DNA of 64,000 bases, from contig NZ_CAMGYZ010000002.1 of the NCBI RefSeq assembly GCF_946151055.1, positions 372,001-436,000 of the forward strand, given 5' to 3'. Of the stretch, positions 41,506 to 50,145 are shown piece by piece. The translations under genes and the position numbers were made by a program. Every line of letters begins with the position of its first letter. Position 1 is the stretch's first letter. The notes under the pieces are model-generated. The model saw only the letters and a program-made list of their open reading frames with translations. It was not told where the DNA came from and did no database searches. The stretch comes from Bacillus sp. Marseille-Q3570. Lineage in GTDB: Bacteria; Bacillota; Bacilli; Bacillales; Fictibacillaceae.

Positions 41506-41546
41506 GGCTTTCCCGGGAATCAGGTAATGATACCCGGGCTTTTTTT
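41506..41546 (+). terminator. Terminator after the membrane protein gene
   Basis: TCCCGGGAATCAGGTAATGA then TACCCGGGCTTTTTTT: the CCCGGG arms pair around a 14-nt loop and a seven-T tail follows. Confidence 0.75.
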
Positions 41547-41584
41547 CGTATTTTTTGTGAATTTCGCTCAATTATTATCCTTCC

Positions 41585-41935
41585 TCAAGTGCAAATAAAG
41601 AAAACTTGGTAAAAATGCTTTCTTCAGTATAGACGAACAATAAAATAGAATGATAGACGAAAAGCGTAGGCAACATCCGTAGACTCCTGCGGGAACAACA
41701 CCAGTCGAAGACCCCGGAAGAAAGCGGTCTGTGCTTTCTGAGGAGGCTGAGGCCGTGCCCGCGGAAAGCGAAGGATGTTGGACGAAGCGGAACCTTCAAA
41801 TATTGCTCAATAAAGAAAATCCGGACAAATTGTTCGGATTTTCTATTGAACAAAGTTCATTTGTCACAGCCTCCTTTGGCTTTAGCTGCACTTATACTGA
41901 AGAAAGTATTTTTTCTTCAAATGAGATAAAGGCTG
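41585..41935. repeat. Family A repeat interrupted by a GC-richer repeat (family B type)
   Basis: AAGTGCAAATAAAGAAAACTTGG opens a family A copy; it resumes near 41870 (TTTGGCTTTAGCTGCACTTATACTGAAG). The interruption, about 41640-41800, holds AGACTCCTGCGGGAACAACA, CTGAGGAGGCTGAGGCCGTG and CCGCGGAAAGCG, a type of dispersed repeat I know from several Bacillus genomes. No gene is seen here. Confidence 0.55.
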
Positions 41936-41963
41936 CCCTAAAAAGAGTCAGCCCGATTCATAT

Positions 41964-43982
41964 TTATTGATTTTCTTCTTGTTCTACTTTGAATTGTTTG
42001 ATCAATTCAATGAGTTCACCACTTGCGGCATTCAATGCTTCCGCTGATTCCCCGACCGTATTAAGTGCACGTTGTTGTTCGTCTGTGGAAGCACTCACCT
42101 CTTCTGATGATGCAGCTGCCTGTTGAGCTACGGCTGAGATATTCTGGATTGCTTCCATTACCGAGTCTTTGTGCTCGTTCAAGCTCTTGACGTCATTTCC
42201 AATCTCAGAAATGAATTCAAGCATTTGACCTAGCGACTCCCCTAATAAAGTAAAGGCCACTTCGGTACCTTCAACAACTTTACTTTGCTCTCCAGAAATG
42301 ACCTTTGTCTGGTTCATTTCCTTTCCAACACGCTTGGATTCAGTCTCAATCCCTTTCAGAATGGTTTTTACGCGTTCGGTTGCCACTGATGATTGTTCTG
42401 CCAGCTTCCGTACTTCGTTCGCTACAACAGCAAATCCCTTTCCGCTTTCCCCTGCTCTTGCTGCTTCAATGCCAGCATTCAGGGCCAATAGGTTTGTTTT
42501 CTCAGAGATTTCTGTAATGGTGGCAATGACTTCTTCTACTTCTTTTACTTTATTGTTCAAATCATTGATGACCGTTTCGACTGCTGTCAACACGTGATTG
42601 GATTCATCATTTTTCAAGCGCAGGGTCTTGATCTGATCAATTCCGTTCTTGCTTGCTGCCTCGGCATTTTTGGATATATTCATCATGGAATTGACCTGCT
42701 CGTTGATCTTTTCAATATCATCCGATAAGTCTACTGCACGTATATGTGTCGATTCGACATCAGAGGCTTGCTGGGATGAACCTTTGGCAATATCAGTCAC
42801 AGCCCGGGTAACTTCCTCATTTGAAGCGATAGTTTCTTCAGCTACGGCACTGAGCCCTTCAGCTGATTCAGTTACTTGATAGGAAGAGGTTTTGACTGCT
42901 CTGATCAATTCACGCATTCGATCAATCATCGAGTTGAAATGCCTGGTCAAATCACCTAATTCGTCTTGACTGTCATTTTGTACCTTGACCGTCAGATCAC
43001 CCGATTCCACCTTATTCAATTCGTCTCGCAAGCTCCGTACAGGTCTTGTAATACTTTTAGCTACAAAATAACTGGCTGCGATCGATACGAGGATAATGAT
43101 CAAAGCTATGAACAAAATCGTATTGCGGATCTCTCCTGCTTCCTTCGTCAATGCAGCTTCCGGCGTGGAAGTCCCGACCTTCCATCCTGTCAGATCAATG
43201 GTGTTGAAATTGACGAAACGCTCCCCTTCCTTATCTTCCACCGTGTTCTTCTTTGAAGTGAACATCGCTTTTACATGTTCCTCTTTTTCAAGAAGATTAT
43301 TCCCCTTTGAATCTGGATGGACCATTGCCAGTCCGGATTTATCAAATAGGAACGGGTAGCCGTCATAGTCGAGTTTCGTATTCGAAACGACATTCGCTAG
43401 ATTTTGAAGGTTCATATCCATAGCTACCGCCCCGAGGACATTCCCTGAACTCGGATCCTTTACAATTTTTGCAGAAGTCAAAACATAGTCACCTGTTGCA
43501 GCATCCTCATATGGGTCTGTCCAGATCACTTTTGAAGTGTCTTCGAGTGCATTTTCGTACCAAGGTCTTGACGTCGGATCATAATCATCCGGAAGGTCGA
43601 TTTTTGGAGTGATTTTCATTTTCTTGCTTTCACTAGCTATGTATAGGTACGCGATATTTTCATTCATCCCTAAATATTGATCGAAATCCCGTTTGACGGT
43701 CTCCCATGCCGCTTGTTCATTATCTGAATCGGCATTAGAAGACTTAAGAGCCGAAATGACCCTTTCATCGTGACTGTACCTTTCCATCGTTTGTTCGATA
43801 CTGGTTAGATAAAGGCTGATGTGGTTGGACATCTGATCCACTTTCGCCTGTGTCTGAGCTTGGACATTATTCTCCATCGTACCGCTTACACGATCATATG
43901 TAAGAAAAGCTACAGATAGCAAAGATATAGATAAAATAAGAGCCATTACAAGCATAAGCTTGCTTTGTAATTTCTTGAACAT
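41964..43982 (-). CDS. Methyl-accepting chemotaxis protein with dCache sensor
   Basis: Transmembrane chemoreceptor of 672 residues. A membrane helix (about 10-30) is followed by an extracellular double-Cache domain (about 35-280; [59 protein letters not shown]), a second membrane helix (about 287-308), a HAMP domain and a cytoplasmic signalling hairpin with tip [19 protein letters not shown] (about 510). The dCache motifs with WxD/DPY are typical of amino-acid sensors such as McpB/McpC of B. subtilis. Ligand unknown. Confidence 0.9.
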   Translation of the reverse strand: MFKKLQSKLMLVMALILSISLLSVAFLTYDRVSGTMENNVQAQTQAKVDQMSNHISLYLTSIEQTMERYSHDERVISALKSSNADSDNEQAAWETVKRDFDQYLGMNENIAYLYIASESKKMKITPKIDLPDDYDPTSRPWYENALEDTSKVIWTDPYEDAATGDYVLTSAKIVKDPSSGNVLGAVAMDMNLQNLANVVSNTKLDYDGYPFLFDKSGLAMVHPDSKGNNLLEKEEHVKAMFTSKKNTVEDKEGERFVNFNTIDLTGWKVGTSTPEAALTKEAGEIRNTILFIALIIILVSIAASYFVAKSITRPVRSLRDELNKVESGDLTVKVQNDSQDELGDLTRHFNSMIDRMRELIRAVKTSSYQVTESAEGLSAVAEETIASNEEVTRAVTDIAKGSSQQASDVESTHIRAVDLSDDIEKINEQVNSMMNISKNAEAASKNGIDQIKTLRLKNDESNHVLTAVETVINDLNNKVKEVEEVIATITEISEKTNLLALNAGIEAARAGESGKGFAVVANEVRKLAEQSSVATERVKTILKGIETESKRVGKEMNQTKVISGEQSKVVEGTEVAFTLLGESLGQMLEFISEIGNDVKSLNEHKDSVMEAIQNISAVAQQAAASSEEVSASTDEQQRALNTVGESAEALNAASGELIELIKQFKVEQEENQ

Positions 43983-44106
43983 ATTCCCTATCCCCCTCGG
44001 TCAGTTATAAACGATCTGTCCACCTTTGTATCGACGAAACCTACTTAATCTTTAATTTGAAACCTTAAGCCAAATTTCCTATTTATCATTCAGTGCCATA
44101 TCATTC

Positions 44107-44262
44107 GGTGCCTGGCACCATCTGAGAACCCTTGGGAGAGAAGGACTATGATTTGGTGCCTGGCACCATCCCAGAACCCTTGGGAGAGAAGGACTTTGAT
44201 TTGGTGCCTGGCACCATCTGGGAACCCTTGGGAGAGAAGGGCTTTGATTTGGTGCCTGGCAC
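44107..44262. repeat. GTGCCTGGCAC palindrome array, 48-bp period (4 units)
   Basis: GGTGCCTGGCAC starts at 44107, 44155, 44203 and 44251. Here the three intervening segments are also nearly identical (each has ACCCTTGGGAGAGAAGG), so this is a true 48-bp tandem repeat. Confidence 0.85.
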
Positions 44263-44344
44263 AAGCGAAGCTAGAAGGGTTGATGGTAGAAAATTAGAGA
44301 ACATGAGAGACCTTATTCGTCCCAAAAGCCCGTTCTTTAGAAAA

Positions 44345-44486
44345 TTAGTGGACACCAGAGACCTTATTTGCCTAAAACCAAAGAAAATCAGCAGCGTCTT
44401 CCTCGATTAACGGAACAGTTGTCCTATAATTTTCAAGACCGGCCATTTTTGCCGCAGATAGCGGAACAGTTGTCCTCTAATTTCCA
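44345..44486. repeat. 85-nt hairpin element (copy 3) plus a half copy
   Basis: 44345-44429: left arm TTAGTGGACACCAGAGACC TTATTTG; right arm CGGAACAGTTGTCCTATAA, 85 nt end to end. A further right arm (AGCGGAACAGTTGTCCTCTA) follows at about 44463-44485. Confidence 0.7.
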
Positions 44487-44526
44487 ACAGGGTACTCAAT
44501 TCGGCTAATTTACAGTTTTCAGACAA

Positions 44527-44584
44527 AAACTGGGGCTGCCCTGAAAGAAAAGCGTCAGAACCTTTCTCTCAGGACAGCCCCAGG
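44527..44584. terminator. Terminator of pbpF
   Basis: On the minus strand TGGGGCTGTCCTGA and TCAGGGCAGCCCCA pair over 14 bp with further inner pairing, followed by GTTTTTG. The arm resembles the MITE end (GGCTGTCC). Confidence 0.8.
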
Positions 44585-44635
44585 ACTCGATTTAATACAT
44601 TTTGACCTTTCGTTTCACCGATAAATGCTTGTCAT

Positions 44636-46771
44636 TTAAAATAGCGAGGATGAGACGGTGTTGGATGGTTCTCCGTCTTGTTTGGTTAGTGGATCGTATG
44701 GAACGATGAAGAAGTCTGGAAAGGTGAAGAGCTTTGGTGAGACGACTGTGTACGAGCCTTTTCCTTCTACCGTATCGATCTTCACAGCCCCTTGATCCGT
44801 GCGTATATAGATTTTATACATGAGCCGCTTATCATCCGACGGTGTCCAGTTCAGCTGGATCCCCGGGACTCCGAATCGTCCGAATGCGTATTGTGCGCTA
44901 AGATCGTCCACTTCGATCAATTCGATCGGTGGTTCCAGATCTTTGACGCCTTTTGGTTTTTTAAACGCCATGTTCTTTTGGTCCGGAATTTCATTGATGA
45001 TGTTTTTGAACATGAGAGTTGCATCTGAGCTTGTCCCTGTCATGTAACGATCCTTGGTCGTCCGGTCGTAACCGATCCATACGGCTCCGACCGCATTTGG
45101 GGTATAGCCTGCAAACCAGAGATCCTTGTTCCCTCCTTCGGCTTCATCCAATGTTGTCGTTCCAGTTTTTCCAGCAAGAGAAGTGTTTACATGTCCTCTT
45201 TTACCGGTTCCTTCTTTAATAACTGACTCTAACATTTTCGTCATGAACCATGCATTCTGCTTTGAAAAGACTTTTTTCGTCTCAACCTCCGCTTTCCCGA
45301 TCAATTTGCCATCACGATCGTAGATTTCTTTTACGAAAAACGGTTCAACCATTTCTCCACCATTGGCGAAGGCTGAAAATCCTCTGGTGATTTGGAGAGG
45401 GGTGACGCCTTCATCCAAACCACCTAATGCAACACCGAGTTTCCGCTCCTCAACATCCATTCCCATCTCCTGAATGTACTTCAAGGATTTTGTCAGTCCA
45501 ATTTCATTTAAAAGCCAGACTGCAGGTGCATTCAAGGAGTCCTCGATCGCCTTATACATTGAGACGGATCCTTGATACTTATCATTATAATTTTCAGGTT
45601 CATACCCGTTGTATTTCAAAGGTTCGTCTTTCAATAATGAATAAGGTTCCCAATTATTCGTTTCCATCGCAGGTCCATAAACCGCCAACGGCTTGAACGT
45701 CGAACCTGGCTGACGTCTTGCATTCACCCGATTGAAACCTTGTGCAACGTAATTACGTCCACCCTGGACAGCCATTACTCCACCGGTATGTGAATCCATC
45801 AGAACAAACGCACCTTGAGGTGATTCCTTCGGATCTGAACCTCGGAAATATTTGTCCTCCTGCATCGCTTTATAGGAAGCCTGCTGAGCTTCAGGACTCA
45901 TCGGAACGACGATCTTATAACCGCCTTGTAATACTTCAGTCGTCGATAGCGCATATTTTTCCTTCACTTCTTTTAGAACCATATCAATATAAGTCAGGTA
46001 TGCAGGGTCTTTCTCGATACGGGATAGATCAAGCGCTACGGTCTTTCCTTGAGCCCTGACTGCTTCTTCCGCTGTAATGTAATCAAGCCTTTCCATAAGG
46101 GAAAGTACTGTATTTCTTCTATCCTTGCTTTTTTCTGGATGGGCTATCGGTGAGTACCCATTCGGCGCCTTCGGAAGTCCCGCTAACAAAGCACCCTCTT
46201 CCAAGCTCAATTCACTGACATCTTTATTGAAAAACAACTTAGAAGCTGCCTGTATACCGTATGCTCCATGACCGAAATAAATCTGGTTCAAATACATTTC
46301 AAGGATTTTCTTTTTCGTATATTTCCGCTCCAAATTAATGGCAATCGTTGCTTCTTTCGTTTTCCTCAATAACGTCTTTTCATGTGATAAAAAGATATTC
46401 TTCGCAAGCTGTTGGGTGATTGTACTGCCGCCTTCCACTCTGCTGCCTGATAGAATATCCTTGTACAAAGCACGGCTGATCGCTTGAAAATCGATTCCAG
46501 GGTGATCATAGAAACGTCTGTCTTCAACTGCGATGAACGCTTCCTGTACATGCTCAGGAACGTCTTCAATCTTAATAAGATCACGATTTTGATCATAAAG
46601 TCTTGTGATCGTGTCCCCGTCTTCATCGACGAGTGTGGAAGCTGAACTCATCACAAGATCTTTTTCATCAATTACATAGTTACCGGCAAACACAATCGCT
46701 ACATAAACGAGCAAGGAACAAAGGATGACCGCCATTGCCCAGAGCGATATGCGCGTTGCTTTTTTTAACAC
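44636..46771 (-). CDS. pbpF: Class A penicillin-binding protein, PbpF (PBP2c) type
   Basis: Bifunctional peptidoglycan synthase of 711 residues, the size of B. subtilis PbpF. One N-terminal membrane helix (about 10-32), transglycosylase motifs EDRRFYDHPGID and GGSTITQQLAKN (about 85-130), transpeptidase motifs RQPGSTFKP, SLN (EDSLNAPAV) and KTGTTT. The C-terminal 80 residues (WTPSDDKRLMYKIYIRTD and on) look like a small beta domain. In B. subtilis pbpF lies next to hemE and the gene for HmoB; here the neighbourhood is kept, with extra genes inserted. PbpF acts with PbpG in spore and germ-cell wall synthesis. Confidence 0.88.
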   Translation of the reverse strand: MLKKATRISLWAMAVILCSLLVYVAIVFAGNYVIDEKDLVMSSASTLVDEDGDTITRLYDQNRDLIKIEDVPEHVQEAFIAVEDRRFYDHPGIDFQAISRALYKDILSGSRVEGGSTITQQLAKNIFLSHEKTLLRKTKEATIAINLERKYTKKKILEMYLNQIYFGHGAYGIQAASKLFFNKDVSELSLEEGALLAGLPKAPNGYSPIAHPEKSKDRRNTVLSLMERLDYITAEEAVRAQGKTVALDLSRIEKDPAYLTYIDMVLKEVKEKYALSTTEVLQGGYKIVVPMSPEAQQASYKAMQEDKYFRGSDPKESPQGAFVLMDSHTGGVMAVQGGRNYVAQGFNRVNARRQPGSTFKPLAVYGPAMETNNWEPYSLLKDEPLKYNGYEPENYNDKYQGSVSMYKAIEDSLNAPAVWLLNEIGLTKSLKYIQEMGMDVEERKLGVALGGLDEGVTPLQITRGFSAFANGGEMVEPFFVKEIYDRDGKLIGKAEVETKKVFSKQNAWFMTKMLESVIKEGTGKRGHVNTSLAGKTGTTTLDEAEGGNKDLWFAGYTPNAVGAVWIGYDRTTKDRYMTGTSSDATLMFKNIINEIPDQKNMAFKKPKGVKDLEPPIELIEVDDLSAQYAFGRFGVPGIQLNWTPSDDKRLMYKIYIRTDQGAVKIDTVEGKGSYTVVSPKLFTFPDFFIVPYDPLTKQDGEPSNTVSSSLF

Positions 46772-46941
46772 AACGCATCAACTCCTTAAAGGGATAGGTA
46801 AGATACTTTTACCACTTTACTCAATATTTACTCGTCTTTCCATACTTTTGTTTCGTTTAGTATTTCACTTGTAAGGGTAAATCATGAATAAATCTCTCTT
46901 TGTGTATACTAAAAACGGAATAGAGAAAGGAAGATCGATTA

Positions 46942-47451
46942 ATGAACTATCATATCACCTATGGTACTAGTGATTATTTGAAAACACTTGCAGAAAATTT
47001 CGAGGGTGAAGACGGCAGTTTCTATCTTCTTGAGGGTGCTGAAGATGCGGCGCTAATACATAAAACGGAGAAGGAAAACTTGTTTGAATCCGGCCATACC
47101 TATGAAGCGATTGAAGAAGCTGGCGGATTTGAAGGAGCGGAGTACATCGTCTTCAACAATATCCCTGTGTCTTCTGAAGGACGTCCATTATTCGAGGACC
47201 GATTCAAACAACGTGCTGGAAAGATTGAACATGAGCCTGGCTGTACTGGTATCATTATTTTGCGGCCGAAAGATTCGGAAACCTATCTCGTCTCGAGCAT
47301 GTGGAAAGATGAAAGTGATTTCGAAGCTTGGAGGCAATCGTCCTCCTTCGAGAAAGCTCACAAACAAAAAGATACAAGTGAAGCCCTTCCACAAACGGTC
47401 TTCACCGGCAAACCATACATCAAATCATACAGAATCATAGATACGCCTTAA
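46942..47451 (+). CDS. hmoB: Heme-degrading monooxygenase HmoB (YhgC)
   Basis: A 169-residue protein of the IsdG-like antibiotic-biosynthesis-monooxygenase fold; the C-terminal half (FNNIPVSSEGRPLFEDRFKQRAG, then YLVSSMWKDESDFEAWRQS and FEKAHK) is the ABM domain, and the N-terminal 65 residues form the extra part found in HmoB. It opens haem to release iron. The ATG follows GAGAAAGGAAG. It is divergent from pbpF as in B. subtilis and ends at a hairpin. Confidence 0.87.
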   Translation: MNYHITYGTSDYLKTLAENFEGEDGSFYLLEGAEDAALIHKTEKENLFESGHTYEAIEEAGGFEGAEYIVFNNIPVSSEGRPLFEDRFKQRAGKIEHEPGCTGIIILRPKDSETYLVSSMWKDESDFEAWRQSSSFEKAHKQKDTSEALPQTVFTGKPYIKSYRIIDTP

Positions 47452-47480
47452 AAGGGGGCAGACCTTCATCCCCTTTTAAA
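47450..47480. terminator. Terminator of hmoB
   Basis: TTAAAAGGGG and CCCCTTTTAA form a perfect 10-bp stem with a 12-nt loop, directly after the stop. Confidence 0.8.
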
Positions 47481-47516
47481 ATAGTTTTTAGCTATGGAAG
47501 AAAGGGGGTTTGGATT

Positions 47517-48422
47517 TTGAAAATAAATCGAGTCGACCTGATTGTGAATCCTAAAGCCGGAGATGAACGCCTTCATGAACAGATGGACCAGATCATCACA
47601 AGGCTCGAACATCATTTTCCGACCGTTAATGTGTTCCATACCAATAAATCGGGAGACGCAGGTCAATACATAAACGAATATGGAAAAGATGCTGATTTCA
47701 TCATTGGTGCAGGTGGCGATGGGACGATCTATGAAATCATCAATGCGATAAGTCCGCTGGAAAACCGTCCTGCTTTCGGAATCATACCCGGGGGAACGTG
47801 TAATGATTTTTCCAGGGCCCTTGGATTGTCTCAAGACCCATTGATTGCAGCAGAACAACTGTGTATTCAAAAATTCAGAGAAATCGATGTCGGTAAATGC
47901 AACCACCAATACTTCCTGAACTTTTGGGGAATCGGTCTTATCACTGAAGTATCGACAAACATCAATCCTATAATGAAAGAGAATTTCGGGAGGCTGTCCT
48001 ACTATTTGAGTACGCTTCAAACGCTCAGTCAAGAATACACCTTCAACTTGAAGCTCGAATCTGACCAATGTGCTTTTGAAGGGGACGCTGCCATGGTGCT
48101 CATTGGAAATGGTCCTTTTACCGGTGGGATCCGGGCATTTTTCCCTGGTTCAGATATAGAAGATGGAAAACTTGAAGTATTGATCATCGAGTCCAATCGC
48201 TTCCAAACATTTTTTGATATGCTGCGTGCCAAAGTCATGAACGAGGTACCGAACAGTGAAGACATCTTATATTTTCAAACCGACTCCCTTTCTATCGAGA
48301 CGGCGCCGGTCCAGACCATCGATTGTGATGGAGAACGAGAGTATCATACTCCTTCCACGATTACGGTTTTACCCCGCCATATCCAGATGGCTGTCGGAGA
48401 ATACCCTATTGAAGCCCAGTGA
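47517..48422 (+). CDS. Diacylglycerol/lipid kinase family protein
   Basis: A 301-residue protein of the DAGK catalytic superfamily (YegS/BmrU/DgkB type). It has LIVNPKAGDERLHEQ (residues 8-22), the ATP-binding GGDGT motif in GAGGDGTIYEIINAI (about 63-77), IPGGTCNDFSRALGL (about 92-106) and DGDGE-like IDCDGE near 265. Such enzymes phosphorylate diacylglycerol or related lipids at the membrane. The start is a TTG at 47517 with GAAAGGGGG upstream. Single gene between two terminators. Confidence 0.85.
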   Translation: MKINRVDLIVNPKAGDERLHEQMDQIITRLEHHFPTVNVFHTNKSGDAGQYINEYGKDADFIIGAGGDGTIYEIINAISPLENRPAFGIIPGGTCNDFSRALGLSQDPLIAAEQLCIQKFREIDVGKCNHQYFLNFWGIGLITEVSTNINPIMKENFGRLSYYLSTLQTLSQEYTFNLKLESDQCAFEGDAAMVLIGNGPFTGGIRAFFPGSDIEDGKLEVLIIESNRFQTFFDMLRAKVMNEVPNSEDILYFQTDSLSIETAPVQTIDCDGEREYHTPSTITVLPRHIQMAVGEYPIEAQ

Positions 48423-48440
48423 CTATAATTTTGACACAAT

Positions 48441-48470
48441 GAAAAAGCAGCCCACAAAGGCTGCTTTTTA
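48441..48470. terminator. Bidirectional terminator
   Basis: AAAAAGCAGCC and GGCTGCTTTTT pair perfectly around a 6-nt loop between the convergent lipid kinase and DUF3243 genes. Confidence 0.85.
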
Positions 48471-48477
48471 TCATCTA

Positions 48478-48813
48478 TTATTCAACCATCCTCACAAGCA
48501 TGTGTGCGAGCATATGCTGTTGCTCTTTATCCCCGACACTCCAAAGCTCTTTGAGTAATTTCTCTTCACGGTTCCTCGGTTCTTCATTTTCAGCCAGGTA
48601 ATCAGCGACTTTTTCCGCTGTTTTCGCTAACTGCTCTTCAGACATCCCGAGCTTTTCACCGACTCTTACACGTTTTCCGAGATATTCTTTAAAGACATCG
48701 AAGTTCTGTAGGATTTGATCACGTTCTTCCTCAGGAATCCGAGCCACGGTCGATCGAACTTCACTTTCATTCAGGTTCTCATTTTTATCAACCATATGAT
48801 TTCGTTCAGACAT
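48478..48813 (-). CDS. DUF3243 family protein (YmfJ-like)
   Basis: A 111-residue soluble protein. Residues about 38-110 match DUF3243 (FKEYLGKRVRVGEKLGMSEE, then ADYLAENEEPRN and ELWSVGDKEQQHMLAHMLVRM), known from B. subtilis YmfJ, which lacks the acidic 35-residue N-terminal extension seen here. The ATG overlaps the end of the DJ-1/PfpI gene by 8 nt, so they form an operon under the sigma-B-type promoter at 49373-49397. Function unknown. Confidence 0.8.
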   Translation of the reverse strand: MSERNHMVDKNENLNESEVRSTVARIPEEERDQILQNFDVFKEYLGKRVRVGEKLGMSEEQLAKTAEKVADYLAENEEPRNREEKLLKELWSVGDKEQQHMLAHMLVRMVE

Positions 48814-49333
48814 ACTCTTCCACTCCTTGTTTCAAGACTTTTTTCGATTGTTCTATAAATACCGGAATGTCATCTGGTTGTCTGCTCGTAACGAGTGTGC
48901 CGCATACGACTACCGGCTCGTCAAATACATTGGCTCCGGCATGCTGCAGATCCATTTGAATTGATTTGAACCCAGTCACACTGCGGCCTTTCAATACGTT
49001 TGCTGTGATAAGGATTTGTGGACCATGGCAGATAGCAAACACAGGCTTACGTTGATAAACCATTTTCCCGGTAAACTCGACGATTCGATCATCGGCTCTT
49101 AAAATATCAGGAGAAAAGCCCCCTGGTATGAAAAGTGCGTCAAATTCGTCCGGGTCAACTTGATCGACCGTTCTATCGATGTGAACAGACACATCTCCTT
49201 GCTTGCCTTTCACTTCCTTCTTTTCAGTGCCGATGACGGTAAGCTCGTGGCCATCATCAATAAACGCTTGTGCAGGGTCTGTATACTCTACATCCTCAAA
49301 CATATCGGTCATTAATACTGCGATTTTACTCAT
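48806..49333 (-). CDS. yfkM: DJ-1/PfpI family protein (YfkM, general stress protein 18 type)
   Basis: A 175-residue protein of the PfpI/DJ-1 superfamily with the nucleophile elbow FAICHGPQIL (Cys102-His103) and FIPGGFSPDILR (about 68-79), the acid of the elbow region. Members act as deglycases or stress chaperones. B. subtilis YfkM belongs to the sigma-B regulon, and a close match to the sigma-B promoter lies 40 bp upstream here. It heads an operon with the DUF3243 gene. Confidence 0.85.
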   Translation of the reverse strand: MSKIAVLMTDMFEDVEYTDPAQAFIDDGHELTVIGTEKKEVKGKQGDVSVHIDRTVDQVDPDEFDALFIPGGFSPDILRADDRIVEFTGKMVYQRKPVFAICHGPQILITANVLKGRSVTGFKSIQMDLQHAGANVFDEPVVVCGTLVTSRQPDDIPVFIEQSKKVLKQGVEEYV

Positions 49334-49372
49334 TCGTATTCACAACCTTTCCAAATCTTTGACAGTTAAATA

Positions 49373-49397
49373 ATTCCCGAAAATAACCTGATTAAAC
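49373..49397 (-). promoter_or_regulatory. Sigma-B-type promoter of yfkM
   Basis: Minus strand: GTTTAA (49397-49392), 13-nt spacer, GGGAAT (49378-49373), a full match to the B. subtilis sigma-B pattern GTTTAA-N12/14-GGGWAW. Lies about 40 bp before the start. Confidence 0.75.
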
Positions 49398-49418
49398 ATT
49401 CCACAATTTTGAAAACAA

Positions 49419-49444
49419 GTTTATTATTTCGAATCAAAGGGTAC
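49419..49444 (+). promoter_or_regulatory. Sigma-B-type promoter of the ferritin-like gene
   Basis: GTTTAT (49419-49424), 14-nt spacer, GGGTAC (49439-49444), one mismatch in each box from the sigma-B consensus. Divergent from the yfkM promoter with 21 bp between them. Confidence 0.6.
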
Positions 49445-49496
49445 ATTATATCCGTAGCTGAAAGTTGGATTATTTTTTAGAAAGGATGATCAACCA

Positions 49497-49931
49497 ATGG
49501 ATAAAGAACTACAAGAACTTATCGATGGACTAAATGAGGACCTGGCAAACGAATACGCTGCAGTCATCATGTACACATACAATGCAGCTGTCGTTTCTGG
49601 TATGTATCGTCAGGTTTTAAAACCTTTCTTTGAAGGCGAAATTTCAGATGAACAAGGTCACGCAATGTACCTTTCAGAGAAAATCAGTACATTAGGGGGC
49701 ACTCCGACAACGAAGCCGGCTGAAGTGAAGCAGTTGACGGATGTCCAAGAAATGCTGAAAGAAGCACGTAAAGCTGAGAAAGAAACAATCGATCGCTATG
49801 AACAGCGTAAAAAACAAGCAGCAAATCTGAACATGACAGAACTAGTCGTCAAGCTTGAGGATCTTATCGCAGATGAAACACATCATATGGAAGAGATGGA
49901 CCGTCTGTTAAGTGATCCGCGACTCTCATAA
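49497..49931 (+). CDS. Ferritin-like diiron protein
   Basis: A 144-residue, largely helical protein of the ferritin/Dps superfamily. Likely diiron ligands follow the four-helix pattern: Glu19 (NEYAAVIMY), Glu52 and His55 (DEQGH), Glu96, and Glu127 and His130 (DETHH). ATG follows AGAAAGGATGA. Iron storage or protection against peroxide is inferred; it resembles the short bacterioferritin-like proteins more than Dps. A sigma-B-type promoter is upstream, shared intergenic with yfkM. Confidence 0.8.
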   Translation: MDKELQELIDGLNEDLANEYAAVIMYTYNAAVVSGMYRQVLKPFFEGEISDEQGHAMYLSEKISTLGGTPTTKPAEVKQLTDVQEMLKEARKAEKETIDRYEQRKKQAANLNMTELVVKLEDLIADETHHMEEMDRLLSDPRLS

Positions 49932-49966
49932 TACATTTGAATTGTTTGAAAGTGATGCAAGAAGTC

Positions 49967-49998
49967 GGACATTGCCCCCTCGGGCAGTGTCCTTTTTT
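49967..49998 (+). terminator. Terminator of the ferritin-like gene
   Basis: GGACATTGCCC and GGGCAGTGTCC form an 11-bp stem (one mismatch) with a short loop and TTTTTT tail. Confidence 0.85.
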
Positions 49999-50145
49999 GT
50001 TTTGTTGCGGATTGCCGTCGGAAAGCGAATCTTTTAAAATCAACATTCTTAACTCCCCCTGGCAAAACCATGCATACTCAATGTTATCGTGCTATACTGT
50101 AAAAAACTGATTTTTCGTATAATTAATCCGTTGAGGAGGAGTATC

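Noticed and set aside
44107-44262. Regular 48-bp array considered as CRISPR
   Set aside because: The shared unit is an 11-12 bp palindrome, the filler is nearly identical between units here, arrays have 2-4 units, and no cas genes are present.
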